Below are positions 16,549 through 25,989 of a stretch of DNA of 64,000 bases, piece by piece (position 1 is the stretch's first letter; each line of letters opens with the position of its first letter). The notes under the pieces are model-generated. The model worked only from the letters and a program-made list of their open reading frames with translations, was not told the origin of the DNA and made no database searches. The position numbers and the translations under genes were made by a program. Source of the stretch: Bacteroidales bacterium (GTDB taxonomy: Bacteria > Bacteroidota > Bacteroidia > Bacteroidales > UBA932); the NCBI GenBank assembly GCA_022653735.1, contig JALCSU010000006.1, positions 19,309 through 83,308 on the forward strand. Direction: 5' to 3'.

Positions 16549-17049
16549 TCAGATGTGAGTTTTATATTGCTCCGGTATCTCAAGATTGAAAGTTCTGCAT
16601 AACAACAGAACATCGTGGACATCATTTTCATCGTATTCATATCCAAGATGGAACTGTACCTGTGCCTCCGGGTTTATGCAGAACACCTCAATATTCCCGA
16701 TTTTTCCTTTACCTGAGAAAGTTTCGCTTGGGAAAGTGTATCCGTCATATAGAATTCCATCTTCGACATATTCGAAACAATGCAGATCGATTATTCTTCC
16801 GTTGTCATCTTTCCAGACAGTATGGCTGTCGGTCGTATAGTCCATTATAACTTCTCTGTATCCCTTCCCTGTAATCACGGATATGGTTATACAGTAGTCT
16901 TTCTTCTCTACGAACAGATCGATGTCGTTATGTATTCTTGTTTCTCTGCCTATAAGTGCATCGACACCCCAACCGCCGTCCAAAAATACCTTTACAGATG
17001 CTTCAGACAGCATTTCAAGAATCTCACATACATCAAAACAAGTTACCAT
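16549..17049 (-). CDS. Nucleotidyltransferase, ANT(2'')/Lnu-like
   Basis: 166 residues from ATG 17049 (MVTCFDVCEIL). The longer frame would overlap the next gene. FLDGGWGVDALIGRETRIHN followed by DIDLFV is the GS-x-D-x-D type nucleotidyl-transfer motif of the aminoglycoside ANT(2'') and lincosamide Lnu families, with both catalytic Asp in DID. Such enzymes adenylylate antibiotics, but relatives with unknown substrates are common, so resistance is only a possibility. It lies between a small membrane protein and a phosphorylase with 10-11-bp gaps. Confidence 0.82.
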   Translation of the reverse strand: MVTCFDVCEILEMLSEASVKVFLDGGWGVDALIGRETRIHNDIDLFVEKKDYCITISVITGKGYREVIMDYTTDSHTVWKDDNGRIIDLHCFEYVEDGILYDGYTFPSETFSGKGKIGNIEVFCINPEAQVQFHLGYEYDENDVHDVLLLCRTFNLEIPEQYKTHI

Positions 17050-17059
17050 AAAATTCGAA

Positions 17060-17293
17060 TTAATTACCCTGCTTTCCGCGCAAGACACCTATCAAGTCAG
17101 CCACGGCCATGAGAATTCCCAAGACCCAGAAGCATGCACCTACATATCCTTTTGTGCTTGAGAATCGGCCAATAGCGTTTATCAACAAGTAGATGAAGAG
17201 TGCCAATTCGAGAATATCTTTGATAATACGCCATGTCTTTGAATCAAAGAATTGCTTTGTGCGTACCCAAAATTTATCTGTAGTATTTGCCAT
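17060..17293 (-). CDS. Small membrane protein
   Basis: 77 residues with two hydrophobic segments (about 27-45 and 51-69) and charged ends. It is the first gene of the set with the nucleotidyltransferase and phosphorylase. The start at 17293 lies a few bases from a cassette-type right end. No family recognised. Confidence 0.7.
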   Translation of the reverse strand: MANTTDKFWVRTKQFFDSKTWRIIKDILELALFIYLLINAIGRFSSTKGYVGACFWVLGILMAVADLIGVLRGKQGN

Positions 17294-17295
17294 AC

Positions 17296-17381
17296 AAATT
17301 TCGATTTAGCGAACGCAATTTACGCATTTTCTGCGAGATGGCCATACGAAAGCCCCGGCAATCCGTGAAGACTGTCGGGGC
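17296..17381. repeat. Cassette-type junction: right end plus GCCCCG hairpin
   Basis: ATTTCGATTTAGCGAACGC (17298-17316), TTTACGC and GCGAGATGGCCATACGAA are followed by the hairpin GCCCCGGCAATCC...GACTGTCGGGGC (17352-17381). The same order is found at 46679-46763. The right end also carries a minus-strand -7-like TAAATTGC for the gene at 17293. Confidence 0.8.
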
Positions 17382-17411
17382 TGACTGGTTCAGGCTTTTG
17401 GCCCGTGAGAA

Positions 17412-18104
17412 CTACTCACCTGCGGTCCAGGTGACGGAAGCCAGCATGATGCCGGACTTCTCGCCTGTGGCGCTGTTCACGAAGTAGTAACGGAAGAACA
17501 CCTTGGGAGCGCCGGCACCCAGGACACCGTTCTTGGCTTCGTAATCGGACTTGATGTCCACGGCGGAGGTGGAAGGGCTGGAGACCATCTTGATCTGCGC
17601 GGCCTTGCTGTAGGCACGGCTGACACCGTTGGACTGGCCTTCGGTAGCCTCGATGACCAGTTTGAGGTTGGTCACGTCAGCGGGAACGGCGTCCAGCTTG
17701 AAGGTGAAAGCGCTGCCGGTGCAGACGATGGTGCAGGCACCCGGAGTCTCGACACCCACGAGGGTGGGCGGAGTGGTGAGAGCGGAACCGCCGCAAGCGA
17801 CGATCCAGTAGTTCAGGCGAGTGAAGAGATTCGCGCCCGAAATCTTGCCCTTGGTACCGAGGACGGACTTGGCCTCCTGGCTCAGGGCGAGTTTGTTCCA
17901 AGCCAGGATCTGCTCGTTCGTCAGACTGCGCCACATGGTGGTGAGCCTCTTGAACACAGCCTTGACCTGTGCCTGGTCAGAGGTACGGACACTGCCGCCG
18001 TATCCGCGGTTGCGGATGTACTTGCGGTTCTTCACTTTCGCAGCGGTCACGCCCTTGGCGCTGCCGCTCATCTCCTCAAAGGCGATGGAAGGAATGTACT
18101 TCAT
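17412..18104 (-). CDS. Phage-like structural-family protein, paralogue B
   Basis: 230 residues, starting MKYIPSIAFEEMSGSAKGVT. A basic patch (KNRKYIRNRGYGGS), the helix FKRLTTMWRSLTNEQILAWN and SGANLFTRLNYW follow. The C-terminal 120 residues are beta-rich, with a TNLKLVIEATEGQSNGVSRA segment also present in the paralogue at 44808. Third gene of a minus-strand run 18916, 18171, 17412. A hairpin just downstream (17352-17381) can end transcription. Likely a virion or surface component of a prophage remnant. The role is inferred from neighbours of such genes elsewhere. Confidence 0.75.
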   Translation of the reverse strand: MKYIPSIAFEEMSGSAKGVTAAKVKNRKYIRNRGYGGSVRTSDQAQVKAVFKRLTTMWRSLTNEQILAWNKLALSQEAKSVLGTKGKISGANLFTRLNYWIVACGGSALTTPPTLVGVETPGACTIVCTGSAFTFKLDAVPADVTNLKLVIEATEGQSNGVSRAYSKAAQIKMVSSPSTSAVDIKSDYEAKNGVLGAGAPKVFFRYYFVNSATGEKSGIMLASVTWTAGE

Positions 18105-18170
18105 AGCTAAAAAAGTTTTTAATAGGTTAAGTAATAAGTATTTATGATGTTCATAATCTATTTCTCCCCG

Positions 18171-18908
18171 TTATTCGCCATCCCTCACGAGGAAGGCGAA
18201 GATGAATGGATCATATCCGGTGCTTTCGAAACCGCTCATTCTCTCCGGGCAGGTGAACATTCCGTTCTCCACGTGGGCCAGCGAGAATCCGTTGACAGAA
18301 GGATTGTACTGGTTGGAGCCTCCGAGGAAAGGAACATCCGCGTTCACATCCGTAGGGAAATCCCCCATCTGCGCTTCCCACGGCTGGTTCCGGTAAGAGT
18401 AGGAGCAGCTCGAGAACTGCATATGGAGAAACACCCAGTGTTCGAATATGACGCAGAAGGTGTCGGAACTCCAATAAAGGTAGCGTGTCTCTTGGGTCAT
18501 ATTGATGCGTGTCCTGGTTCCCTTGATGGGATTACCCGGCTGATTGAGCGTCGGATAGAGTGCCTGGATGAAGATGGTAATCTCGCCCTTATCGTCGAAA
18601 TTGGTGAACTTCTCCAGACAGATCGTATTCTTGTCTTTAATCCACGTTTTAATGGCCGTACCACCGTCATTGTTCCAGGTATAGGAAGAATACACGTAGC
18701 GGTCTTGGAACGTCAATATGGCGCCCGCAACGGCACTCCTGTTGATGCTGAGGTCCGGGACATATATCTCAAGTGTATCCACGCCTTGATAAGCTGCATT
18801 CGTGGGGTCGTAGGAAAACTTGGCGTTGAGAACAACGTAGTTCTCCGCCTGGTAGTCCTTGAACTGGATGGAGCCTGCTCCGAAGTTATTTCCTGTACTG
18901 TTGAACAT
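18171..18908 (-). CDS. Unrecognised protein between two structural paralogues
   Basis: 245 residues, ATG 18908, 7 bp after the 18916 gene, so it is in the same operon. Rich in aromatic and Asn/Thr residues with no long helix (VYSSYTWNNDGGTAIKTW, TRYLYWSSDTFCVIFEHW), which suggests a beta-rich fibre- or coat-like fold. No signal peptide. Reported as a probable structural partner of its neighbours. Confidence 0.65.
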   Translation of the reverse strand: MFNSTGNNFGAGSIQFKDYQAENYVVLNAKFSYDPTNAAYQGVDTLEIYVPDLSINRSAVAGAILTFQDRYVYSSYTWNNDGGTAIKTWIKDKNTICLEKFTNFDDKGEITIFIQALYPTLNQPGNPIKGTRTRINMTQETRYLYWSSDTFCVIFEHWVFLHMQFSSCSYSYRNQPWEAQMGDFPTDVNADVPFLGGSNQYNPSVNGFSLAHVENGMFTCPERMSGFESTGYDPFIFAFLVRDGE

Positions 18909-18915
18909 GGCCGTA

Positions 18916-19974
18916 TCAATAGAGGATGCCCGGGCCGAAGACCTCGGTAGGTTTCACATAGTAGCCGCCACGGTGGGCAAAGGTGATAGAGGTGCCATCC
19001 CAGCTGGAGTTGCGCAGCCAGATGATGTAAGACTGTGCGGCAAGGCCGGCATTGCCCTCTCCCATGCCGCGGGCAAGAGCCATACTGGTGCCGATGCAAT
19101 CCGAAGGAAGTTCATCTTCGAGGTATGCTTCGGACGAAGCGACATTGCTATGGCCAAGGCAAACTGTATCGAAGGAGATGACCGGAGCGCCGGTGGAGAA
19201 GTCCACGTCACATTCGGATACGTGGCTTTCAGGCTTAAGGTCGGCCATCGTTATCTTGTTGCGCTTGACGTAACCCTCAGCCTCGGCTTCAGCTTCAGTC
19301 TCGCAGACCTTGCTGTCGTAGGTGGTCTGGCCCGTGAACCCGGTCTCAGGATCAAGCCAGTACATTTCGAGGAAGACCTTCTCGCCCACTGCCGGTTTCA
19401 CACCGATGGTCTTGAAATAGAGATAGGTCATGTCGGCATCGCCCCAATCATCCTCCATACCCGGAGAGAGGATGACGGTCTTGCTCCAGGCGTTCGATAC
19501 ACCGGCAGACTGACCGGCGGACATCTTGATGACCAGTTTGTATCCAGCCTCGTGCGTGATTCCCTTGATGACGATGTTCTTCGTAGTCACCCAGAGTTTG
19601 TCATACACCACGTTGGGAAGGCATACGAGCTGCTCGGGCGCATCGTGAAGGATAGACTCCCCTGCCATCGTCCTGCTCACGTTGAGGCGGATGTAAAGAT
19701 TGAGTCCGCTTATCTGGGCGGCCTGCCCGAACACCGACTGTCCGGAGGTGTGTTCAGCGAGGTGGTCCCACCCGAGCATCTGGGCTTCGGTCAGGGTCTT
19801 CCAGGACTTCGTTATCTTAGACATCGACGCACGGCGGGCAACTTGGGCGGAAGTCGCTACTCCGGTCGGAAAGCACTTCAAGGAAAGGATGCTACGGCCG
19901 CCTACCTGGCGAGCCGTAACACCCTTTGCCGACCCAGAGAATCCCCCGAAAGCGATGGAAGGAAGTGCAATCAT
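18916..19974 (-). CDS. Phage-like structural-family protein, paralogue C (extended)
   Basis: 352 residues. The first 230 follow paralogue B: PSIAFGGFSGSAKGVTAR, the SWKTLTEAQMLGWDHL helix, SGLNLYIRLNV and SAGQSAGVSNAWSK. About 120 further residues form an extra beta-rich C-terminal domain ending in TSITFAHRGGYYVKP. First gene of the three-gene minus-strand operon, with a good promoter at 20024-20054. Confidence 0.75.
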   Translation of the reverse strand: MIALPSIAFGGFSGSAKGVTARQVGGRSILSLKCFPTGVATSAQVARRASMSKITKSWKTLTEAQMLGWDHLAEHTSGQSVFGQAAQISGLNLYIRLNVSRTMAGESILHDAPEQLVCLPNVVYDKLWVTTKNIVIKGITHEAGYKLVIKMSAGQSAGVSNAWSKTVILSPGMEDDWGDADMTYLYFKTIGVKPAVGEKVFLEMYWLDPETGFTGQTTYDSKVCETEAEAEAEGYVKRNKITMADLKPESHVSECDVDFSTGAPVISFDTVCLGHSNVASSEAYLEDELPSDCIGTSMALARGMGEGNAGLAAQSYIIWLRNSSWDGTSITFAHRGGYYVKPTEVFGPGILY

Positions 19975-20023
19975 AGTTTAAGTATATCTAATATCAAAAG
20001 TCGATTCTCATTCAACTCTTGCA

Positions 20024-20054
20024 CAAATATACAAAACTATTTTCTAATTAACAA
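20024..20054 (-). promoter_or_regulatory. Promoter of the structural-paralogue operon
   Basis: On the minus strand TTG (20052-20054), a 20-nt spacer and TATATTTG (20024-20031) match the Bacteroidota form. The leader is about 45 nt. Confidence 0.8.
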
Positions 20055-20059
20055 TCAAC

Positions 20060-20918
20060 TAATTACACATATTTACCTAAACCAAAACAAGAAGTAAACA
20101 ACCCGAAACAAACGGACAAGGGAGGAACCTGCCCGGAACGATCCGCGCCATACGTTTGTCCTCAATCGAGTCTTTTGTTGATGCTTACCATTCGCTCAGA
20201 GCCTGGCCACACTCCTTGCCCGTCTGAAGATTTTTTCCGATATTTGCGTTGGTCGATTCGCTCTCAAATTCAGTCCGGTTTAGTGACAAGTGATACCCGT
20301 TTTTTCTGAACCATATTTGAACCACGAACGACTTAACTAATTGATTATCAATTAGATTTATAGACTGCATCGGAAAGTAAGTGCATGATAATCAATTAGT
20401 TATAACTAAACTGAAACTCAAATTTGTGTGACAAAACTAGCTGAAAATGAGCTCTGAAAAGAGACATTTCGGCTAGTTTCGCTTTTTGGGGGTTTAATTT
20501 GATTTACGGTCGTTTAGGTCCATTTTGTCACAGAGTTTGTCACAAAATCACCTTCTGTGACAGGTTTTTGTCACACTTACCCCCAAAAGTTACCGAAACT
20601 GCCGTTTTATGAAATGTTTACGGAGTTTTAACATGAATAAGCAGTGTTTTTAAATTGGTACTGCCCTGTCATATCTTCGTCTGTTGTAGTATCGCAGCCG
20701 TAAACATGTTTATAATACTATACAAGTACCATTTATTTGTCCCATTTTGCTAGATCATCTACCGTTTTTTTTGAGTTTTAACCCCGGAATTGTCACATGT
20801 CGCAAATGGCAAATATGTACTTTCCAAGTTGAGAAGTACATATTTGCCAAATTACATCTCATCGGGGGTGATTAGAACGAGTGGTCATTTAATAGGTACA
20901 TACTACGACATTTTACTA
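20060..20918. other. Intergenic region with att-like repeats, copy 1
   Basis: No gene is visible. The region holds a perfect 19-bp palindrome (CTAATTGAT, T, ATCAATTAG; 20337-20355), a second GATAATCAATTAG (20387-20399), CTGCATCGGAAAGTA (20365-20379) and four TGTCACA/TGTGACA sites (20526, 20538, 20556, 20569). Related sets occur at 37441-37579 and 51121-51234. They resemble recombinase core and arm sites, but no integrase gene is present. Confidence 0.5.
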
Positions 20919-21263
20919 TCAGCTTCGATTTAGGATATTAACAATTACCTCGACCTGATCTTCAGGATGGACTTCAGGAGAGATTTTGGTTATGCGCACA
21001 TCGTAAATATCATCCAGTCCCATATCCAGATACTTGGAGATGTCGTGGTTATGACCACGCGGGATGAATCCCAGTTTGTACTCGCCGCAGTAGATGGCGA
21101 CGGCGTAAGGGTCAAAGGCGTTGTCGGCCTCACGGACCAGATCCAGCTTGGTCCCGACCTTAAGATGTTCGAAGGCCTCGCAGCCATCCCAATAACCGAA
21201 TCCGGCGATGTGGAAGTTGTCCAGATGGACTTTCTTGATGGGTTTGATGTCTTTTGTTCTCAT
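20919..21263 (-). CDS. HIRAN-domain protein
   Basis: 114 residues from ATG 21263. Almost the whole chain is a HIRAN domain: FHIAGFGYW, LKVGTKLDLVREADNAFDPYAV and LGFIPRGHN. HIRAN domains bind 3' ends of single-stranded DNA in repair proteins. Stand-alone versions are known in bacteria. It is the last gene of the minus-strand run that includes GmrSD and two regulators. A minus-strand TATTTTTG at 21292-21299 could give it its own promoter. Confidence 0.88.
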   Translation of the reverse strand: MRTKDIKPIKKVHLDNFHIAGFGYWDGCEAFEHLKVGTKLDLVREADNAFDPYAVAIYCGEYKLGFIPRGHNHDISKYLDMGLDDIYDVRITKISPEVHPEDQVEVIVNILNRS

Positions 21264-21357
21264 AACTGCTTTATTATTAAGGTTTCTGAGACAAAAATAG
21301 AACGAGGCTGCACCAGAAAGTGGTACAGCCACAGAAAAGATTCGAAAAATGTTTCGA

Positions 21358-21879
21358 TCAATGGAGGAAGTCGAACTCTTTGAGTTTGCGTTTGGCGAGG
21401 GCGTGGTCCTCGCGATAGGCAATCCGGTAGTTTTCCTTGGCTTTATCCATGTCCTTCTCCCCTGCCCAGCCTTATTCGTAGAATTCTCCGACACGGTAGC
21501 ATGCGTACGGGAGGTGGCAGGATTTGTAGAGTTCAAATGCGCGTTTCTGGTCCTTAGGATAGCCCAGAGTGCCTTTGCGGAGAACATCGGCAAGGTTGCT
21601 CTTGGCCAGGTCATCGCCCAGGGCAACGGCACGCTCGTACCAGTACACGGCCCGCTCAATGTCCTTCTCGATGCACACGCCGTCCTCGAAGAAGGTGCCG
21701 ATGCTATTGACAAAATCAGGGTCATTGAAGGCCTCATGCTCATCATAGTTCGCAACGATGTCGAGCATATCTTCCACTTGCTCGCGCGAAAAGCCGTGGT
21801 CTTCGGGGTTGCTGGTGTTGGTGAGGAAGAACTTGCGACGGTTTACCGGGACTTTTGGCTCTATCTGTTTCTTATCCAT
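21358..21879 (-). pseudogene. Sel1-repeat protein interrupted by one in-frame TAA
   Basis: The start at 21879 (MDKKQIEPK) leads into Sel1 repeats (AVYWYERAVALGDDLAKSN and next). At 21472-21474 a TAA interrupts the repeat YRVGEFYE-stop-GWAGEKDMDKAKENYR. The same frame continues for 37 codons to TGA at 21358. Sel1 repeats usually have Lys, Tyr or Asn at the stop position. Either the protein ends early at 135 residues or the stop is a recent mutation. It is related in domain type to the Sel1 gene at 5106. Confidence 0.75.
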
Positions 21880-21892
21880 AGTATGCCGCTAT

Positions 21893-23635
21893 TTAGGATT
21901 CTTTGATGAGGTTGTTGGCCTTCAAGTAGTCAATGAACCCGTCAAGGATACTGGTATGGCGGGTAAGAATATCAGCTTCAGAGAAGTCCGACTTTGCGTT
22001 CGCAAGGTCAAGCAGCTCTTTGACTTTCGTGCCATCCTTCTTCTTGCCCTGACTTTCAAAGCCATAATAGTACTTCTTCTTGTCCTCAAACTTATAATCG
22101 CTTGCGCGAATATTGATGCGCTTCTCAAGGATTGCCTTATTACCCAGCTTCTCCACGTTGTACTTATTGGACATCGTCTCATGGCTTACGCGGTTCTTGG
22201 CAAAGATGTGCTCAATGTCGAACAGCGTTTCCAGAGACATCAACGGCTGTGCATCATCCTGGAAGGCCCACCAAGCCAACATCGACTTGGTGATAGGACG
22301 CATATTGTAGAAGTTGTAGTCGCGGAACATGTTGGAGATCTGCTGCTCTTCAAACTTAAAGTTGGCGAAGTCCACGGGCTGGCCGGCGACAATCTTCAGC
22401 ATTTCGGCATAGACCGGAGTACGGAGGGAGTTGACACCCGGTTTGAAAACCGAATAAGCCCAAATGAAGGCCGTAATCGTGTTCAGGAAATGGTAGAACG
22501 GTTCGTCCTCCAGCTTACCCTCAGCGTCCTTATTCTGCATGAAATAGACGGATGTGAAGTAGCGCCACATACCATTCGGGGCATAGTTCAGGACGAACAG
22601 ACGACGAAGGACGCGAGTAGAGAACTTCTCTACTTCCTGATTGGCCACGTCGTTCCAGAAGTCGGCCAGCTTCTCCAGGTTTGAGAGCGTTTCGTCCTTG
22701 TACATCAAGGCATACTTATCCAGCTCATAGAATTTGCGGAGAGCGATGGTCGTGGTGTCACTTTGGCCACGGGTTGCCCTAATATAATACATGTAGCGTG
22801 TGAACAGTTCGTCCATCGGCGTTCCGGAAATGGGATGGAAAATCGTCTCGGTCTTTTCTTCCAAGGCCTTCCAGCGCTGTATGAACTGATCTTTCTGTCC
22901 TTTGCCGGTGTAGAACTTATAGAACTGCGCCTTGAAGATGTCGGAATCCGAGAGCGGAAGTCCGCGGTCATTAAGGGTTGAGAAGATACGGAGTGCTGTA
23001 TCCTGGGATTCCGCCTCAATGGGAAGCAAGATGCAGTTGTTCATGATTCGCTGCGGCAAGTAGGCAAAGAACGCCGGATATTTGTGAAGGAATTCGTCTA
23101 TCTGCTTCTGGAAGAATCGATAGTTCTGGGCATAGGTGCTCTTCTGCTCCTTCTTAACCTCGCCGGTACGGAGAATTGTCAGGAATTCTTCCTTGTCGTT
23201 ATCTGTAGCGACCTCGCTGTCAATCTTCAACTTTCCTGTATCCGGGCGACCGAACTCATCGGTTTTCCAAATGCACTTCTCAATGGCCTCGCGGGTACGT
23301 TTCGCATTGTCGTCCTGCATGTAGCCGAAAAGCGAATAGAACGCACGCAGAAGGAGCATTAAGGTTGTCAGTCGCTGCTGGCCATCGATAATCTCCTGCT
23401 GTTTGTTGGCGTTCTTGAATGTAACGATGGGGCCAAGGAAGTATTCGTCGCTATCCTTGTCGAATTTTGAGTAATCCGCTCCAGGGAAGGCGAAATCGAA
23501 TATATCATTCCAGAGCGTAAGGCACTGTTCCTCACACCAGGCATAGGGCCTCTGATAATCGGGAATCAAGAAGTCGGCTTTGGTGTCCGAGAACAACTCG
23601 TTGATGGTTTTCTGATCTACATTCAGCTTTGACAT
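21893..23635 (-). CDS. GmrSD-type type IV restriction enzyme (DUF262-DUF1524)
   Basis: 580 residues in one chain. The N-terminal DUF262 domain has IPDYQRPYAW (24-33) and the NTP-binding IIDGQQRLTTL (82-92). The C-terminal DUF1524 domain has the HNH-like DIEHIFAKN with Asp473 and His476. Fused GmrSD enzymes cut DNA with glucosylated hydroxymethylcytosine and related modified DNA, using a nucleotide. This is the central defence gene of a minus-strand run, 31 bp after a WYL regulator and 13 bp before the Sel1 gene. Confidence 0.93.
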   Translation of the reverse strand: MSKLNVDQKTINELFSDTKADFLIPDYQRPYAWCEEQCLTLWNDIFDFAFPGADYSKFDKDSDEYFLGPIVTFKNANKQQEIIDGQQRLTTLMLLLRAFYSLFGYMQDDNAKRTREAIEKCIWKTDEFGRPDTGKLKIDSEVATDNDKEEFLTILRTGEVKKEQKSTYAQNYRFFQKQIDEFLHKYPAFFAYLPQRIMNNCILLPIEAESQDTALRIFSTLNDRGLPLSDSDIFKAQFYKFYTGKGQKDQFIQRWKALEEKTETIFHPISGTPMDELFTRYMYYIRATRGQSDTTTIALRKFYELDKYALMYKDETLSNLEKLADFWNDVANQEVEKFSTRVLRRLFVLNYAPNGMWRYFTSVYFMQNKDAEGKLEDEPFYHFLNTITAFIWAYSVFKPGVNSLRTPVYAEMLKIVAGQPVDFANFKFEEQQISNMFRDYNFYNMRPITKSMLAWWAFQDDAQPLMSLETLFDIEHIFAKNRVSHETMSNKYNVEKLGNKAILEKRINIRASDYKFEDKKKYYYGFESQGKKKDGTKVKELLDLANAKSDFSEADILTRHTSILDGFIDYLKANNLIKES

Positions 23636-23666
23636 ATGTTTGTTCTTTTATTATTTGTCAGGTTGG

Positions 23667-24569
23667 TTAATCGTATTTGTACATATCCAGGGAGGCCTTC
23701 AGCCACTCTTTCATCTGCTTCCTTAATTCTACTGGCTCCATAATCTCGATGTCCGGACCTCCAGATGCGAGCGCATTGACGAAATCGTAGGTAGGACGAA
23801 TTTTGAAGGTAAAATCGGCATAATTATCCGTAGTCTCGACTTCCTTCTGGGAAGGATGATACGGGAGGGTGCGCATATAGTTGGGGGTATGGCCATAGGC
23901 ACGTACACGGATATGCTGGAGAGGCACATCCGTATCAGCCAAAACACCGTAGAACTCGCTGAAATAGGCTTCTGCAGAGAAGCCATCCGGCAGTTTGAAG
24001 GTCTGGTCCATGATCTTGACAGAGCGCATCCTGTCCAGTGAATAGGTAATGAGATACTTCCCATTCGAGGAGAGGAGATACCAGCGCTGGTGCCACAGTT
24101 TCAATGCATATGGTGCGACATAGATATTGTAGCCGCTGTGGCCAAACCGGGCGTAGCAAATCTCGACCTTGTGCCCAGTCTTGATGGCTTTAATGAGCGT
24201 TTGTAGGTGTTCTTCACCGGCAGGGACGTTCTCCAGCAGAATCCGGTCGTGGATGGATTGGCTGTCTGCCAGAACGGAGCCAACTGTCAGGGAGTTGAGC
24301 ATCCAGCGTTCCAGAGTATCATCATCCAAAACCTCCGGGTTATCGATATAATACCGGTAGCCATCCTGTGCATCACATTCGATGATTACGCCAAACATAT
24401 ACAGGACCGCTTCACGATGTCGGTTGAAGGTGGACCTGGATAGAGGATTACCGTCGGCCACATCATCGTCCTGCCACTTTTCGTTGAGTTCTTCAAGCGT
24501 CATACGTCCGTACCGGCGAAGGGTATTCACCAGCCAGAAGTATTGTGAGAATATGAGGGATGGCTTCAT
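23667..24569 (-). CDS. WYL-domain transcriptional regulator 2
   Basis: 300 residues, ATG 24569. Winged helix at residues 10-60 (RYGRMTLEELNEKWQDD), WYL core CYARFGHSGYNIYVAPYALK with LWHQRWYLLSS, SLDRM, and a WCX tail ending GGPDIEIMEP. It follows the 24573 gene by 3 bp, so the two are co-translated. Same architecture as the regulator at 9101, but clearly diverged. It probably controls the GmrSD run. Confidence 0.92.
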   Translation of the reverse strand: MKPSLIFSQYFWLVNTLRRYGRMTLEELNEKWQDDDVADGNPLSRSTFNRHREAVLYMFGVIIECDAQDGYRYYIDNPEVLDDDTLERWMLNSLTVGSVLADSQSIHDRILLENVPAGEEHLQTLIKAIKTGHKVEICYARFGHSGYNIYVAPYALKLWHQRWYLLSSNGKYLITYSLDRMRSVKIMDQTFKLPDGFSAEAYFSEFYGVLADTDVPLQHIRVRAYGHTPNYMRTLPYHPSQKEVETTDNYADFTFKIRPTYDFVNALASGGPDIEIMEPVELRKQMKEWLKASLDMYKYD

Positions 24570-24572
24570 GTG

Positions 24573-25946
24573 CTATTCTGCCTTTGGTGTTTCTCTTTCC
24601 CTGATGGCTTCTTCCCACAGGCGGTCGAGGATGTTGGCCTGTTTGGCGGTGAGGAGCTGGCCGGAGTGTCCTTTGTTCCAGTTGAGTTCGGGAATAGCCT
24701 CCTGAAGCTTGGCTGTGGGGATGAAGGCGACGGAATCCGGCTCATTCAGTTCATAGATGTCCATATCCATGTAATAGACCTCGCGCCCCTTTCCGGACCA
24801 GTCGTCAGACTTGTAGGGATCGGATGTAAATACGCCACGCCACACGGCTCCGGTCTGGCCATCGCCGACGCGAATCATATAGAAGTGGTCGCCCTTCTTG
24901 GCTTTCTGCCACTCATAGACACTCCAGTCAAACTGGAAGCCTTGCGGACACTGGGAGTATGCCTCACGATAGTCGGCATATTTGAAGCTGGAGATGGCGG
25001 GATTCCATTTCAAAGTGAATGTGTTGACGTGGGAAAACTCCTGGCCTTCAAGAGTCTCAAATAGCGCATCCCACTCCTCTGCCGGCATGACCTTTATTGC
25101 GAACTGGCAAGCATCGACACGCTCATAATAAGGATTCCCCTCCATCTTTTCCATGAAGTACTTGGAATCGACAAGCTTGGTCTTGGACTCGTCGGTAGTC
25201 ATCAAGGAGACCTTCTGGCTCACACCCACGAATGTGTCAGCCACATTGGCAAGGAAGCGGATAGTAAACTCCTCTCCGTCTGGCGTCTTGACGTTGCCCA
25301 ATCCGGAATCGGTGAAATCTTCCCACCACCACTGGACGCCGACGAAGTCGTGGAATGCCTGAGCGACAATCTCCTGGAGTTCCTCGATGGGACACTCAGG
25401 ATCTGCCGTGGGCAGCATCAGCTGATGACGAAGTCCCTGGACACCAATGACGCCACCTTCCACAAAGACGTGCTCGAGCAGCGCTACCATATTTTGGGCA
25501 CGATAGGCCATCATAGCCTCGATATTTCCCTGTACCAGGGCAATGGGATGCTCGGAGTTGTCGTTGAGATAGACAGCCGATTCAGGATAGATCTTCTGCA
25601 TTGCCTGCATCACGCAGAAGGCAAGCTGAACGTCTCCCCACGAGGCAAGCCAAGGCAACTCGATATGGGCGATGTCATCATCAAACAGATAGAACTGAAG
25701 GCCCTGGGCGGACTGCCCTTTAACCGCGAGTTCGTCGTGATTCTTGATGCCTTCCTCGGGATCGTAGGACGAGATAAGAAGGGTTCCGGGATAGCTGGCT
25801 TCCTCCATCAGCGTGGGGACGCGTGACCAGATCTTGTCGAGTTCAATGCCGTTTATGCCGAATACGTGGAATACATCCTCTTCGTGCTCGATTGGTGGTC
25901 TTTTCGGTTCGTCCATATCTGTGGCTTGTTTAGTGTTGCGTGACAT
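24573..25946 (-). CDS. Large protein with C-terminal PUA/EVE-like domain
   Basis: 457 residues from ATG 25946; Met11 (25916) is an alternative because a -7-like TAAATTTG lies only 7 bp upstream of 25946. Residues about 340-450 resemble the PUA/EVE fold that binds modified bases: KKGDHFYMIRVGDGQTGAV, WRGVFTSDPYKSDDWSG, YYMDMDI and SGQLLTAKQANILDRLW. The first 330 residues (acidic, two alpha/beta parts) are not recognised. Sitting next to a GmrSD enzyme that attacks modified DNA, a modified-base reader would make sense. That is inference. Confidence 0.75.
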   Translation of the reverse strand: MSRNTKQATDMDEPKRPPIEHEEDVFHVFGINGIELDKIWSRVPTLMEEASYPGTLLISSYDPEEGIKNHDELAVKGQSAQGLQFYLFDDDIAHIELPWLASWGDVQLAFCVMQAMQKIYPESAVYLNDNSEHPIALVQGNIEAMMAYRAQNMVALLEHVFVEGGVIGVQGLRHQLMLPTADPECPIEELQEIVAQAFHDFVGVQWWWEDFTDSGLGNVKTPDGEEFTIRFLANVADTFVGVSQKVSLMTTDESKTKLVDSKYFMEKMEGNPYYERVDACQFAIKVMPAEEWDALFETLEGQEFSHVNTFTLKWNPAISSFKYADYREAYSQCPQGFQFDWSVYEWQKAKKGDHFYMIRVGDGQTGAVWRGVFTSDPYKSDDWSGKGREVYYMDMDIYELNEPDSVAFIPTAKLQEAIPELNWNKGHSGQLLTAKQANILDRLWEEAIRERETPKAE

Positions 25947-25989
25947 AAGATTACAAATTTAATGATTTTGTGCGAAATACGCTGCGGCA

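Noticed and set aside
18859..20097. 412-codon plus-strand frame over the structural paralogues
   Set aside because: It is antisense to two conserved genes and its composition follows their third codon positions.
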